A DNA stretch of 64,000 nt, from positions 1 to 64,000 of the forward strand of contig URQB01000003.1 in assembly GCA_900549825.1 (NCBI GenBank), given 5' to 3'. A model generated the notes under the pieces. It saw only the letters and a program-made list of their open reading frames with translations. It had not been told where the DNA came from and made no database searches. Each line of letters starts with the position of its first letter. Within the stretch, counting starts at the first letter, position 1. Position numbers and translations under genes: made by a program. This document shows positions 1 to 9,104 of the stretch, piece after piece. This stretch comes from an uncultured Oscillospiraceae bacterium. GTDB lineage: Bacteria; Bacillota; Clostridia; Oscillospirales; Acutalibacteraceae.

Positions 1-717
1 GCCGCTTTTGTTCGCCAGGGGCTTGGGCGAAAACGAGGCAAACAGCCCGTTTTCCCGCGCGGTGGCCTTCACGGCCGTGCGCAGGGCCACCAGGTGGTCG
101 GCCGCCGCCAGGGGCGAGGCGCAGCGGAAATCCACCTCGTTCTGGCCGGGGCCCTGCTCGTGGTGGCTGCGCTCGGGCTGCACGCCCATCTCTTCCAGCG
201 CAAGGCATATCTGCCTGCGCACGTTTTCGCCCTTATCCAGCGGGGCAATGTCAAAATAGCCCGCCTCGTCGAACGGCGTGTGGGTGGGGCGGCCCTTTTC
301 GTCTGTCTCGAACAGATAAAACTCGCACTCCGGCCCCACCAGAAAGGAATAGCCCTGGCGCAGCGCGCGCTGTTCCAGCTGGCCCAGCAGCCAGCGGCCG
401 TCGCCCTCGAAGGGGCGGCCGTCCGGGTAGGTGATGTTGCAGAACACAAGGCCCACGCCGCTTTCGGCCGGCCGCCAGGGCAGCACGGTGAAGGTGGACA
501 GGTCGGGCCGCAGCAAAAGGTCCGAGCGGGCCACCCCGCCAAAGCCCGCAATGGCCGAGGCGTCAAAGGCCACGCCGTGCTCCAGCGCGTGGCCCAGCTG
601 GCTGGCCATCACGGCAATGTTTTTCTGCACGCCGAAAATGTCGCAGAAGGCCAGGCGGATGAATTTGATGTCGTTTTCCTCAAGAAACTCCAGCGTTTCG
701 CGGGCGGTGCTGTCCAT
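1..717 (-). CDS. glnA: Glutamine synthetase, N-terminal part (truncated by window edge)
   Basis: Glutamine synthetase makes glutamine from glutamate, ammonia and ATP in the cytoplasm. Only the first 239 codons lie in the window. The translation carries the family signatures TYPDGRPFEGDGRW, VGPECEFYLFE and SHHEQGPGQNEVDFR, in the order expected for a type I enzyme. The ATG at 717 has a strong AAGGAGG ribosome binding site just upstream. The gene lies 48 bases after purB in the same direction. Its codon use differs sharply from most of the window: all 13 Val codons are GTG and no Leu codon is CTC. This matches the last ~300 bases of purB but not the rest of that gene. Family assignment is secure; whether it truly neighbours the purine genes is less so. 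Confidence 0.93.
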   Translation of the reverse strand, partial: MDSTARETLEFLEENDIKFIRLAFCDIFGVQKNIAVMASQLGHALEHGVAFDASAIAGFGGVARSDLLLRPDLSTFTVLPWRPAESGVGLVFCNITYPDGRPFEGDGRWLLGQLEQRALRQGYSFLVGPECEFYLFETDEKGRPTHTPFDEAGYFDIAPLDKGENVRRQICLALEEMGVQPERSHHEQGPGQNEVDFRCASPLAAADHLVALRTAVKATARENGLFASFSPKPLANKSG

Positions 718-765
718 AAGGGCGCCTCCTTGTTTGATGCGGGCCGTGCGGCCCGGATATTTTGC

Positions 766-2196
766 TTACACCAGCAGCGTGGCCCGCGCGCCCAAAAGCG
801 CGCTGTGCGATTGCAAAAGCGGGCGGATGGTGCCCTGCACAAAGGCCTGCGTCTGCCCGGCCGCGCGGCCGGTAAAGCGCGCGGGGTCCAGCAGGGCCTC
901 CAGCTCCTGGCGGCTTGTGCCGAAGGCCCCGTCTGCGCAGATATATTCCAGCAGCGGGTTTTCCGCGCCCTCTTCCTTCACGGCGCGCGCCGCGCGCTGG
1001 CTGTATACGCGCAGCTTTTCGTGCAGTTCCTGCCGGTCCCCGCCGCGCTTGACGGCGTCCATCATGATGTTCTCCGTCGCCATAAACGGCAGCTCGGACA
1101 TCAGTCGCCTTTCGATGACCTTCGGATAGACCACGAGCCCGCTGACGACATTGATATACAGCTCCAGGATCGCGTCCGTCGCAAGGAAGCCCTCTGCCAC
1201 GCTGATGCGCTTGTTGGCGGAATCGTCGAGCGTACGCTCAAACCACTGGGTGGAGGCAGTCATGGCGGGGTTGAGCGTGTCCGCGATCACATAGCGGGAG
1301 AGGGAGGCGATACGCTCGCTGCGCATGGGGTTGCGCTTGTAGGCCATGGCGGAAGAACCGATCTGATTCTTTTCAAACGGCTCTTCGATCTCCTTGAGAT
1401 GCTGCAGCAGTCGCAGATCACTCGAGAATTTTGCCGCGGACTGCGCGATGCCGCTTAAGACCGATAGGACCTGACTATCCACCTTGCGGGGATAGGTCTG
1501 GCCGGAGACGGGGAAGCAGGCCTTGAAGCCCATCTTTTCCGCAATCTTTTGATCCAGCAGCTTTATCTTCTCATGGTCGCCGTTAAAGAGCTCGAGAAAA
1601 CTCGCCTGCGTGCCGGTGGTGCCCTTGGAGCCCAAGAGCTTCATCTGTGAGAGCTGGAATTCGAGCGCTTCAAAATCGAGCAGCAGGTCCTCCAGCCACA
1701 GGGAGGCGCGCTTGCCGACCGTGGTCGGCTGGGCGGGCTGGAAGTGGGTGAAGGCAAGGCAGGGCAGGTTTTTGTATTCCAGCGCAAACTGCGAAAGCTT
1801 ATCCATGAGGTTGACAAGCTTTTTGTGCAGCAGGCGCAGGCCCTGCGTCATCGTAATGATATCCGTATTGTCGCCGACGTAGCAGGAGGTCGCGCCCAGG
1901 TGAATGATCGGCTTTGCTTTGGGGCACTGTACGCCGTAGGCGTAGACATGGGACATCACGTCGTGCCGCACCTGCTTTTCGCGCTCCTGAGCGACCTCGT
2001 AGTTGATATCGTCCCTGTGCGCCTTCAGCTCGGCGATCTGCTCATTTGAAATGTCGAGGCCGAGCTCCTGCTCGCTTTCGGCAAGCGCAATCCAGAGCCG
2101 GCGCCAGGTGCGGAATTTGAAATCCGGGGAGAAGATATATTGCATCTCCCTGCTGGCATAGCGGGAGTTCAGGGGGGATTCGTAACGATCTTTCAT
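766..2196 (-). CDS. purB: Adenylosuccinate lyase
   Basis: This fumarase-superfamily enzyme acts twice in purine synthesis: it cleaves SAICAR to AICAR and adenylosuccinate to AMP. The 476-residue translation has the superfamily signature GSSAMAYKRNPMRSE and the conserved THFQPAQPTTVGKR stretch. I chose the ATG at 2196 (MKDRYESP) because an AAAGGA ribosome binding site sits about 10 bases upstream; an in-frame ATG at 2214 lacks good spacing. The gene follows purF in the same direction. Codon use changes abruptly near the conserved AVKRGGDRQELHEK segment (around 1030-1075): GTC and CTC are common upstream of it and absent after it. The protein reads through this point without a break, so it is either a recombinant gene or an assembly chimera. 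Confidence 0.95.
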   Translation of the reverse strand: MKDRYESPLNSRYASREMQYIFSPDFKFRTWRRLWIALAESEQELGLDISNEQIAELKAHRDDINYEVAQEREKQVRHDVMSHVYAYGVQCPKAKPIIHLGATSCYVGDNTDIITMTQGLRLLHKKLVNLMDKLSQFALEYKNLPCLAFTHFQPAQPTTVGKRASLWLEDLLLDFEALEFQLSQMKLLGSKGTTGTQASFLELFNGDHEKIKLLDQKIAEKMGFKACFPVSGQTYPRKVDSQVLSVLSGIAQSAAKFSSDLRLLQHLKEIEEPFEKNQIGSSAMAYKRNPMRSERIASLSRYVIADTLNPAMTASTQWFERTLDDSANKRISVAEGFLATDAILELYINVVSGLVVYPKVIERRLMSELPFMATENIMMDAVKRGGDRQELHEKLRVYSQRAARAVKEEGAENPLLEYICADGAFGTSRQELEALLDPARFTGRAAGQTQAFVQGTIRPLLQSHSALLGARATLLV

Positions 2197-2281
2197 TTCA
2201 TGCCATCCTTTCATGGAACGGTAAGATAGAGGTCTGTCCGCTCAGTGGCGCGTTCGGCTTTTCCGTCGATTGGCGCGGCTT

Positions 2282-3709
2282 TTAAAAAGGCTGCTTTGAG
2301 AGGAAATTGCCGTTGATCTCATCCAGAGGAATGGGATATTCACCAGTGAAGCAGGCGTCGCAGAAGGTGCGCTCCTGTGTGCCGACGAGGGGATAGAGGC
2401 TCTCACAGCTCAAAAAGCCCAGGCTGTCCGCCCCGATGACCCTGCAGAGCTCGTCCACCGTGTGGTGGTTGGAGGTCAGCTCCTCGCGCGTGGGAATATC
2501 TGTGCCGAAATAGCAGGGCCAGTGGAGCGTCGGGGAGGAAATACGCACATGTACCTCACTCGCTCCGGCTTTTTTGAGTGCACGGATGATATTTGCACTT
2601 GTTGACCCGCGCACGATGGAATCATCCACCATGACGATGCGCTTTCCCGCAACGGTTTGCCGCAGGACGTTTAATTTGATGTTGATGCTGGCTTCCCGCT
2701 CGCCCTGCTCGGGCTTGATGAAGGTCCGGCCCACATAATTGTTGCGCACGAAACCGGTTTCATAGGGAATGCCGCTCTCCTGCGCGAAGCCAATCGCCGC
2801 GTCCAGGCCGGAATCCGGCACGCCGATGACGAGATCGGCCTCCACCGGATGCTCCCGTGCCAGCAGAGCTCCCGCGCGAAGGCGGGCCGCGTGGACGCGC
2901 ACGCCGTCAAGCGTGGAATCCGGACGGGCAAAGTAGATATATTCAAACACGCACATGCGTCTGGGCTGCTCTGCGCAGTGCGCGCGGATGCTGCGCAGCC
3001 CTTTGGCATCCACCGCCACGACCTCGCCGGGCTCCACATCGCGGAGGAATTCCGCGTTGACCGCATCGAGCGCGCAGGTTTCGGATGCGATCACGTAAGA
3101 ATTCCCCAGCCTGCCAATGACGAGCGGCCGAAAGCCGAACGGGTCGCGCGCTGCAACCAGCTTCTGCGGGCTCATCACCAGCAGGGAATACGCCCCGTGG
3201 ATGCGGTTCATCATGCGCGCCACAGCCTGTTCGATACTGCCGGCGGCAATGCGTTCCTGCGCGATGACGTGGGCGATCACCTCGGAATCGATCGTCGTCT
3301 GGAAGATCGCCCCGCCCTTTGCAAGCTCTTCCCGCACGGTTTCGGCGTTTGTGAGGTTGCCGTTATGCGCAATGGCGAGCCTGCCCTTTGCATAGCGCAT
3401 GAGAAGCGGCTGGCAGTTTTGCACAAGGCTCCCGCCCGCCGTGGAATAGCGGACATGGCCGATCGCGATCTGCCCCGGAAGGGAGGAAAGGACCGCATCG
3501 TCGAAAACGTCGCCGACCAGACCCATCGCCCGGTGTACGCTTAAAACGCCCCGGTCGTTGACTGCAATGCCGCAGCTCTCCTGCCCACGGTGCTGCAGGG
3601 CATACAGGCCGTAATAAGCCGCCTGAGCAGGTGGCATTTCCCGGCTGCCGAAAATGCCGAATACGCCGCACTCCTCATGCAGCGTATCAAAGGGCAGACA
3701 GTCCTTCAA
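2282..3709 (-). CDS. purF: Amidophosphoribosyltransferase
   Basis: PurF catalyses the first committed purine step, converting PRPP and glutamine to phosphoribosylamine. The N-terminal Ntn-amidotransferase domain has a short propeptide ending HEE before the catalytic Cys of CGVFGIFG. The C-terminal domain has the PRPP-binding motif VMVDDSIVRGSTS. Cysteines in CVFEYIYF, SCESLYPL and FCDACFTGEYP fit the Fe-S ligands of the Bacillus-type enzyme. At 475 residues the length is normal. The start is a TTG with GGAG nine bases upstream. It lies between purC and purB in the same direction. Confidence 0.96.
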   Translation of the reverse strand: MKDCLPFDTLHEECGVFGIFGSREMPPAQAAYYGLYALQHRGQESCGIAVNDRGVLSVHRAMGLVGDVFDDAVLSSLPGQIAIGHVRYSTAGGSLVQNCQPLLMRYAKGRLAIAHNGNLTNAETVREELAKGGAIFQTTIDSEVIAHVIAQERIAAGSIEQAVARMMNRIHGAYSLLVMSPQKLVAARDPFGFRPLVIGRLGNSYVIASETCALDAVNAEFLRDVEPGEVVAVDAKGLRSIRAHCAEQPRRMCVFEYIYFARPDSTLDGVRVHAARLRAGALLAREHPVEADLVIGVPDSGLDAAIGFAQESGIPYETGFVRNNYVGRTFIKPEQGEREASINIKLNVLRQTVAGKRIVMVDDSIVRGSTSANIIRALKKAGASEVHVRISSPTLHWPCYFGTDIPTREELTSNHHTVDELCRVIGADSLGFLSCESLYPLVGTQERTFCDACFTGEYPIPLDEINGNFLSKQPF

Positions 3710-3732
3710 GTGCGTTCACTCCAAACGGTATT

Positions 3733-3778
3733 GATCACAGATGCCGGCGCGCCGGTCTGACGTCTGGCATCTGTGATC
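3733..3778 (-). other. Intergenic hairpin between purC and purF
   Basis: A perfect 13-base inverted repeat (arms 3733-3745 and 3766-3778, starting GATCACAGATGCC) surrounds a 20-base loop in the 80-base gap between purC and purF. No T-run follows on the minus strand, so it is not a standard terminator. An mRNA processing or stability element is possible. Confidence 0.5.
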
Positions 3779-3789
3779 TGAAATCTGAT

Positions 3790-4497
3790 TTATTTTAATC
3801 CCAGGCGCTTCGCCATTTCGTCATAGGCTTCTTCCACGCTGCCCATATCGCGGCGGAAGCGGTCTTTATCGAGCTTTTCATGCGTGGTCATGTCCCAGAA
3901 GCGGCAAGTGTCGGGAGAAATCTCGTCCGCAAGGATGATCTGATCGTGATAGCGGCCGAATTCGAGCTTGAAGTCGATCAGCTCAACATTGACACTCGCG
4001 AAATAGTTGCACATGATCTCATTGATCTTGAGCGCCATGGAGCGGATCGCGTCGATATCCGCCTGTGTGGCGAAGCCGCAGGCGATCGCGTGGGAATCGT
4101 TGATCATCGGGTCGCCGAGCGCATCGTCTTTATAGCTGAATTCGAGGACGGGGCAGAGCAGCTTTGTGCCCTCTTCGAGGCCGAGGCGCTTGGCCATGGA
4201 GCCGGCCGCCTTATTGCGGATGATGACTTCCAGCGGGACGATCGAAACGCGCTTGACGGCTGTCTCACGGTCGCTGAGCTCCTCGATATAGTGGGTGGGG
4301 ATGCCTTCCTTTTCGAGCATTTTGCACATGAAATTGGACATCTTGTTGTTGATGACGCCCTTGCCCGTGATCGTGCCTTTTTTCAGGCCATTGAAGGCGG
4401 TTGCGTCATCCTTATAATCGACGATCAGAATGTCCGGATCCTCTGTGGCGTACACCTTTTTGGCCTTGCCCTCGTAGAGCATCTCTTTCTTCTCCAT
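3790..4497 (-). CDS. purC: Phosphoribosylaminoimidazole-succinocarboxamide synthase
   Basis: SAICAR synthase joins aspartate to CAIR using ATP, the seventh step of purine synthesis. The 235-residue protein starts MEKKEMLYEGKAKKVY, typical of bacterial PurC, and contains the conserved segments EVIIRNKAAGSMAKR and LILADEISPDTCR-like residues (IILADEISPDTCRFW). A GGAGG site lies eight bases before the ATG. It is transcribed with purF and purB, 80 bases upstream of purF, and lies downstream of dapL. Length and motifs are complete, so it should be functional. Confidence 0.96.
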   Translation of the reverse strand: MEKKEMLYEGKAKKVYATEDPDILIVDYKDDATAFNGLKKGTITGKGVINNKMSNFMCKMLEKEGIPTHYIEELSDRETAVKRVSIVPLEVIIRNKAAGSMAKRLGLEEGTKLLCPVLEFSYKDDALGDPMINDSHAIACGFATQADIDAIRSMALKINEIMCNYFASVNVELIDFKLEFGRYHDQIILADEISPDTCRFWDMTTHEKLDKDRFRRDMGSVEEAYDEMAKRLGLK

Positions 4498-4556
4498 TGC
4501 TACATCCTCCGTTGTTTATATAAATTTTTGGTCCAGCAGAATGAAAATGAGAAACC

Positions 4557-4590
4557 GGAAACCGCTGCGCTTTATAACGAAGCGGTTTCC
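4557..4590. other. Hairpin between dapL and purC
   Basis: A perfect 10-base stem (GGAAACCGCT at 4557-4566 pairing with 4581-4590) sits just after the dapL stop. On the minus strand no clean T-run follows it, so it probably attenuates or stabilises the transcript rather than ending it. On the plus strand AGATTTTTGATTT follows. Confidence 0.45.
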
Positions 4591-4601
4591 AGATTTTTGA
4601 T

Positions 4602-5813
4602 TTAAAATACGTTGGCGATTCGTTCGATTGCCTCAACTGTACGCTTTGCGTCGCCGAACGCGGTCAGGCGGAAAAAGCCCTCGCCCGCGGGGCCGAAGCC
4701 GGAGCCGGGCGTGCCGACGACCTGCGCCTTTTCAAGAAGCTGGTCGAAAAAATCCCAGGAGGAAAGCCCATCCGGTGTTTTGATCCAAATATAGGGGGAA
4801 TTTACCCCGCCCCAGGTCGAAAAGCCCGCAGCCCGGAGGCCTTCTGCGATTACCCTGGCGTTTTTCTGATAATAACGGATGACCTCACGCACCTCGCGGC
4901 GGCCCTCTTCGGAATAAACTGCCTCCGCCGCGCGCTGGGTGATATAGGAAACACCGTTGAACTTCGTCGCCTGGCGCCGCGCCCAGAGGCTGTTGAGGGA
5001 AACGCCGTTTCTCTTCAGCTCCTTGGGGATGACGGTATAGGCGCAGCGCACACCCGTGAAGCCCGCCGTTTTGGAGAAGCTTCGGAATTCGATCGCACAG
5101 GTTTTTGCACCCTCGATCTGGAAAATGCTGTGGGGGATGCCCTCCTGCGTGATATATGCTTCATAGGCGGCGTCGTAGAGGATGACGCTGCCCTCGCGGT
5201 TTGCATAGTCGACCCACTGCTTCAGGCCGTCGAAATCGATCGCCATGCCGGTTGGATTGTTGGGGAAGCAGAGATAGATCAGATCCGCATGCTCCATGGG
5301 GAGCTCCGGCAGAAAATGATTGTCCGCCGTGCAGGGCAAATAGATAAATTTGCTCCAACGGCCGTTGCTCATCAGATCGCCGGAGCGGCCCGCCATAATA
5401 TTGGTATCGACATACACGGGGTAGATCGGGTCGCATACGGCGACAATGTTATCCGTATCGAAAATATCGCCGATATTGCCCGTGTCGCTCTTTGCGCCGT
5501 CGCTGACGAAAATTTCATCGGTGTCGAGCTCGACACCGTAAGCCGCGAAATCGTATGTTCGTATTTTTTCCAACAGGAAATCCTGACCGTATTCCGGCGG
5601 ATAGCCCTGAAAGCTCTCGGCCTTTGCCATCTCATCGGCCGCTTTATGCATCGCGCCGGTCACAGCAGGGGGCAGGGGGCGGGTCACATCGCCGATGCCC
5701 AGACGAATGATATCCGCCTGTGGGTGCGCCGCCTGATAGGCCGCTACCTTTTTGGCAATGGTGGAGAACAGATAGCTGCTCTGGAGCTTTAGAAAATTTT
5801 CGTTCATTTTCAT
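4602..5813 (-). CDS. dapL: LL-diaminopimelate aminotransferase
   Basis: DapL is a PLP enzyme that converts tetrahydrodipicolinate directly to LL-diaminopimelate, bypassing acylated intermediates in lysine and peptidoglycan precursor synthesis. The 403-residue protein begins MKMNENFLKLQSSYLFSTIA, typical of the family, and has IRLGIGDVTRPLP and the PLP-lysine motif FRSFSKTAGFTGVR. The chosen ATG at 5813 lies about 12 bases after AAAGGA; an ATG at 5825 and a TTG at 5843 are alternatives. dapF lies immediately upstream in the same direction, which pairs the aminotransferase with the epimerase that uses its product. Confidence 0.95.
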   Translation of the reverse strand: MKMNENFLKLQSSYLFSTIAKKVAAYQAAHPQADIIRLGIGDVTRPLPPAVTGAMHKAADEMAKAESFQGYPPEYGQDFLLEKIRTYDFAAYGVELDTDEIFVSDGAKSDTGNIGDIFDTDNIVAVCDPIYPVYVDTNIMAGRSGDLMSNGRWSKFIYLPCTADNHFLPELPMEHADLIYLCFPNNPTGMAIDFDGLKQWVDYANREGSVILYDAAYEAYITQEGIPHSIFQIEGAKTCAIEFRSFSKTAGFTGVRCAYTVIPKELKRNGVSLNSLWARRQATKFNGVSYITQRAAEAVYSEEGRREVREVIRYYQKNARVIAEGLRAAGFSTWGGVNSPYIWIKTPDGLSSWDFFDQLLEKAQVVGTPGSGFGPAGEGFFRLTAFGDAKRTVEAIERIANVF

Positions 5814-5895
5814 CGTGCGGACCATCCTTTCCCTGGGGATCAAAATATACCTGTGTGTTTCGGCACGGCCGGAAACAAAAAAGGAAATGCCATCC

Positions 5896-6777
5896 TTATG
5901 GCTGTTGCCACCCCAAATTCATTGGGTCACATTCGCAGTCGCAGATCAACGCGGCGGGGCCGGTCATCCAGACGGAGCCGGTGCGCTCGTCCCATTCGAT
6001 TTCGAGATCGCCGCCGCGCAGGTGGACGAGCACCCGGCGGCCTGTCCGCCCGTTTAAGATACAGGCGACCGCCACGGCGCACGCGCCGGTGCCGCAGGCC
6101 CAGGTTTCGCCGCTGCCGCGCTCCCAGACGCGCATCTTGACCTCCCGGTCATTGAGAACATTGACGAATTCGGTGTTGACCCCGTCGGGGAAGAGCGAGT
6201 CGCGCTCAAATTTCGGGCCGAAGTCCTCCAGCGGGAATTGCACCACATCCATATAATCCTCAAATACGACGCAGTGTGGATTCCCCATGGAAACGCAGGT
6301 GATATGGGCGTGAATGGGTTTTATGGTGCGATCGTTTTCTATTTTAACCTGTTGATTGACGATCTGTTCCCCGGGCAGCCTGACTGGGATTTCGGCGGGC
6401 GTAAGGATCGGCTTGCCCATATCGACGCGTACGGTTTGGACGGCGCCGCCCTCAATGTTGAGATAGAGCGTTTTGACGCCGCTCAGGGTCTCGACCGTGA
6501 CTACGTCTTTTCTGACAAGCCCGCGGTCGTAGACGTATTTACCCACGCAGCGCACGCCGTTGCCGCACATTTTGCCGCGCGAGCCGTCTGCATTGTAGAT
6601 ATCCATTTTACAGTCCGCAATTTTGCTCGGCTCAATGAGGATGATCCCGTCCGAACCGACGCCGAAATGAATATCGCTGAGTTTGACAGCCAACGATTCC
6701 GGGTTTTCGACGGGCGTTTCAAAGCAGTTGAAATACAGGTAGCAGTTGCCGATGCCGTGCATCTTGGTGAATTTCAT
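5896..6777 (-). CDS. dapF: Diaminopimelate epimerase
   Basis: DapF interconverts LL- and meso-diaminopimelate, supplying meso-DAP for peptidoglycan and lysine. The 293-residue protein starts MKFTKMHGIGN, the normal family start. It has both catalytic cysteine motifs, MCGNGVRC (Cys71) and ACGTGACAVA near residue 215. The ATG at 6777 follows an AGGGGATGATTCG ribosome site; longer in-frame extensions upstream overlap the ANTAR gene and are not credible. Only four bases separate it from the upstream ANTAR gene, and dapL follows 82 bases later, so the three are likely co-transcribed. Confidence 0.96.
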   Translation of the reverse strand: MKFTKMHGIGNCYLYFNCFETPVENPESLAVKLSDIHFGVGSDGIILIEPSKIADCKMDIYNADGSRGKMCGNGVRCVGKYVYDRGLVRKDVVTVETLSGVKTLYLNIEGGAVQTVRVDMGKPILTPAEIPVRLPGEQIVNQQVKIENDRTIKPIHAHITCVSMGNPHCVVFEDYMDVVQFPLEDFGPKFERDSLFPDGVNTEFVNVLNDREVKMRVWERGSGETWACGTGACAVAVACILNGRTGRRVLVHLRGGDLEIEWDERTGSVWMTGPAALICDCECDPMNLGWQQP

Positions 6778-6781
6778 CGAA

Positions 6782-7336
6782 TCATCCCCTTTTAAAAACC
6801 TGAATCCCCTGGGCCAGCACCTGCCGTGCCGTATCTGCCATGCGCGCGCCGGAGGCCATGCTGTGCTTCTGGAGCAGGCGATGCGCCTCGGGCTCGGAGA
6901 GCGAGAGCTCCCGCATGAGAAGCGCCTTTGCGCGGGAGACGAGCTCCTTTTCCCCGCTGGAGCGGCCCTGCTCCCCATGCGCGCCGAAGGATACGCCCGA
7001 GGTGCTCGCAAGCGTTTGAACCGTGCTGATAAATTCCAGCCGGTTCAGCGGCAAATGGAGGCTTACCACATTGCTGTAGCCCTGCACGGGAATCTGGCCG
7101 GAGGAAAGCAGCTCCACCAGGTCGAACCCGGAGGGCAGCATCTGGGCCAGCTGCGCTGGGGAAAGATCGGGAAGCCGCCCGCAGACCACCACACCATCTG
7201 GCAGTGCGCTTGCAGCCGTGAGAATCTCCGCGCCGGAACCATACATGCCGGTCACGGGGATCGATGCGCTCACGAGGACCTTTTTCAACTGCACAGCGGC
7301 TTGGGCACGCGGGAGAGCAAGGAGAATGGCTTTCAT
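6782..7336 (-). CDS. ANTAR-domain antitermination regulator with degenerate receiver
   Basis: The C-terminal ~50 residues match the ANTAR RNA-binding fold: AKALLMRELSLSEPEAHRLL, then QKHSMASGARMADTARQVL. The N-terminal ~110 residues have the length and strand pattern of a response-regulator receiver, but VVVCGRLPDLS stands where the phosphorylated Asp should be, so control by phosphorylation is unlikely. Known ANTAR proteins bind paired stem-loops in nascent RNA and prevent termination, and some clostridial members regulate glnA. The 184-residue protein has a GGGGAGG site upstream of its ATG and a consensus-like promoter at 7378-7406. It is the first gene of the dapF-dapL-pur-glnA run. Its RNA targets cannot be proven here. 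Confidence 0.85.
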   Translation of the reverse strand: MKAILLALPRAQAAVQLKKVLVSASIPVTGMYGSGAEILTAASALPDGVVVCGRLPDLSPAQLAQMLPSGFDLVELLSSGQIPVQGYSNVVSLHLPLNRLEFISTVQTLASTSGVSFGAHGEQGRSSGEKELVSRAKALLMRELSLSEPEAHRLLQKHSMASGARMADTARQVLAQGIQVFKRG

Positions 7337-7377
7337 CGCGCCCCGCCTCCCCGCTGTCCTGTTTACTGATATCCTTT

Positions 7378-7406
7378 ATTATATAGCCTGCCCTGAGAGA
7401 AATCAA
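7378..7406 (-). promoter_or_regulatory. Promoter of the ANTAR-dap-pur operon
   Basis: On the minus strand TTGATT (7406-7401), a 17-base spacer and TATAAT (7383-7378) form a good sigma-A promoter. It lies about 40 bases before the ANTAR start codon. Confidence 0.7.
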
Positions 7407-7593
7407 TTGTCAGAATGCGCGGGATCAGTCTTTGATCGTTTTCAAAAAATGGGCATGTTGTTAAAGAATGCGGCACGAGCTTTCGGGGGTGACTTCCGGA
7501 TGCTTCTGTGGCAGAATGGGCCCTATCATAAAAGAAGTGTTTTTATGTGGATCCAAGTATTTTCCGGTGCACAACAGGACAACGATTTCCATC

Positions 7594-7626
7594 GTCTGTA
7601 GCTGTGAGGTCTCACAGGCTGCAGAC
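7594..7626 (+). other. Long hairpin in the ANTAR-carA intergenic region
   Basis: An imperfect stem of about 14 pairs starts GTCTGTAGC at 7594 and ends GCTGCAGAC at 7626. Its centre is the palindromic TGTGAGGTCTCACA. No T-run follows. It lies between the divergent ANTAR gene and carA, upstream of a possible carA -10 (TATAAT at 7755-7760, no clear -35). It could be an operator or an RNA hairpin. The rest of 7340-7830 shows no gene. Confidence 0.4.
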
Positions 7627-7833
7627 GCTAGAAGCACTGCGGCAATATCCGAAAAAATGCAGCTTAGCGGCGATCCTTGTGATTATTTATGCATGATATT
7701 GGGCAGATATTGCATATTTTCTCTGTTTTCAGTGCGCGAACAGAATATTATATGTATAATGCCTGAGAAGGCACGTATTCTGAAGGCATAATTTGTGCGC
7801 AATGCCGTTCTTTCGATTTTTCACTTTTTTAGG

Positions 7834-7977
7834 CGGATTTCTGTTGAAATCCGGGAGGAAACATGCTAATATTAACGTTTAGAAAAGGGGAAAACAGCCC
7901 TTTCCGCACGGCGTTATGCTTCCCTTCGCGGGAAACAGCGGGGACCGGCAGACGCGCCGAACCCGCTTCTTTTTTTG
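7834..7977 (+). promoter_or_regulatory. carAB leader with terminator-like attenuator
   Basis: The leader holds a perfect 8-base stem with TGTT loop (7834-7853), a second small hairpin (TTCCC/GGGAA, 7920-7934) and a terminator-like hairpin at 7937-7966. The last has the outer stem AGCGGG/CCCGCT and inner stem CGGC/GCCG, and is followed by a T-rich run to 7977. The GCGGG at 7928-7932 could pair instead with the CCCGC of the terminator. A strong GGGAGGAAAC-ATG at 7863 lies inside the leader and is in frame with carA. These features suggest transcription attenuation; the ligand or protein is unknown. Confidence 0.5.
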
Positions 7978-8015
7978 CCCGTTTGGGCCCAATGATTACG
8001 ATTCAGGAAGGCACG

Positions 8016-9100
<1,085 letters not shown>

Positions 9101-9104
<4 letters not shown>

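Noticed and set aside
7820..7990. Dual six-base-loop ANTAR target in the carA leader
   Set aside because: I looked for two stems with loops having A at position 1 and G at position 4. The hairpins found have TGTT, TTCGC and AGACGC loops, which do not fit.
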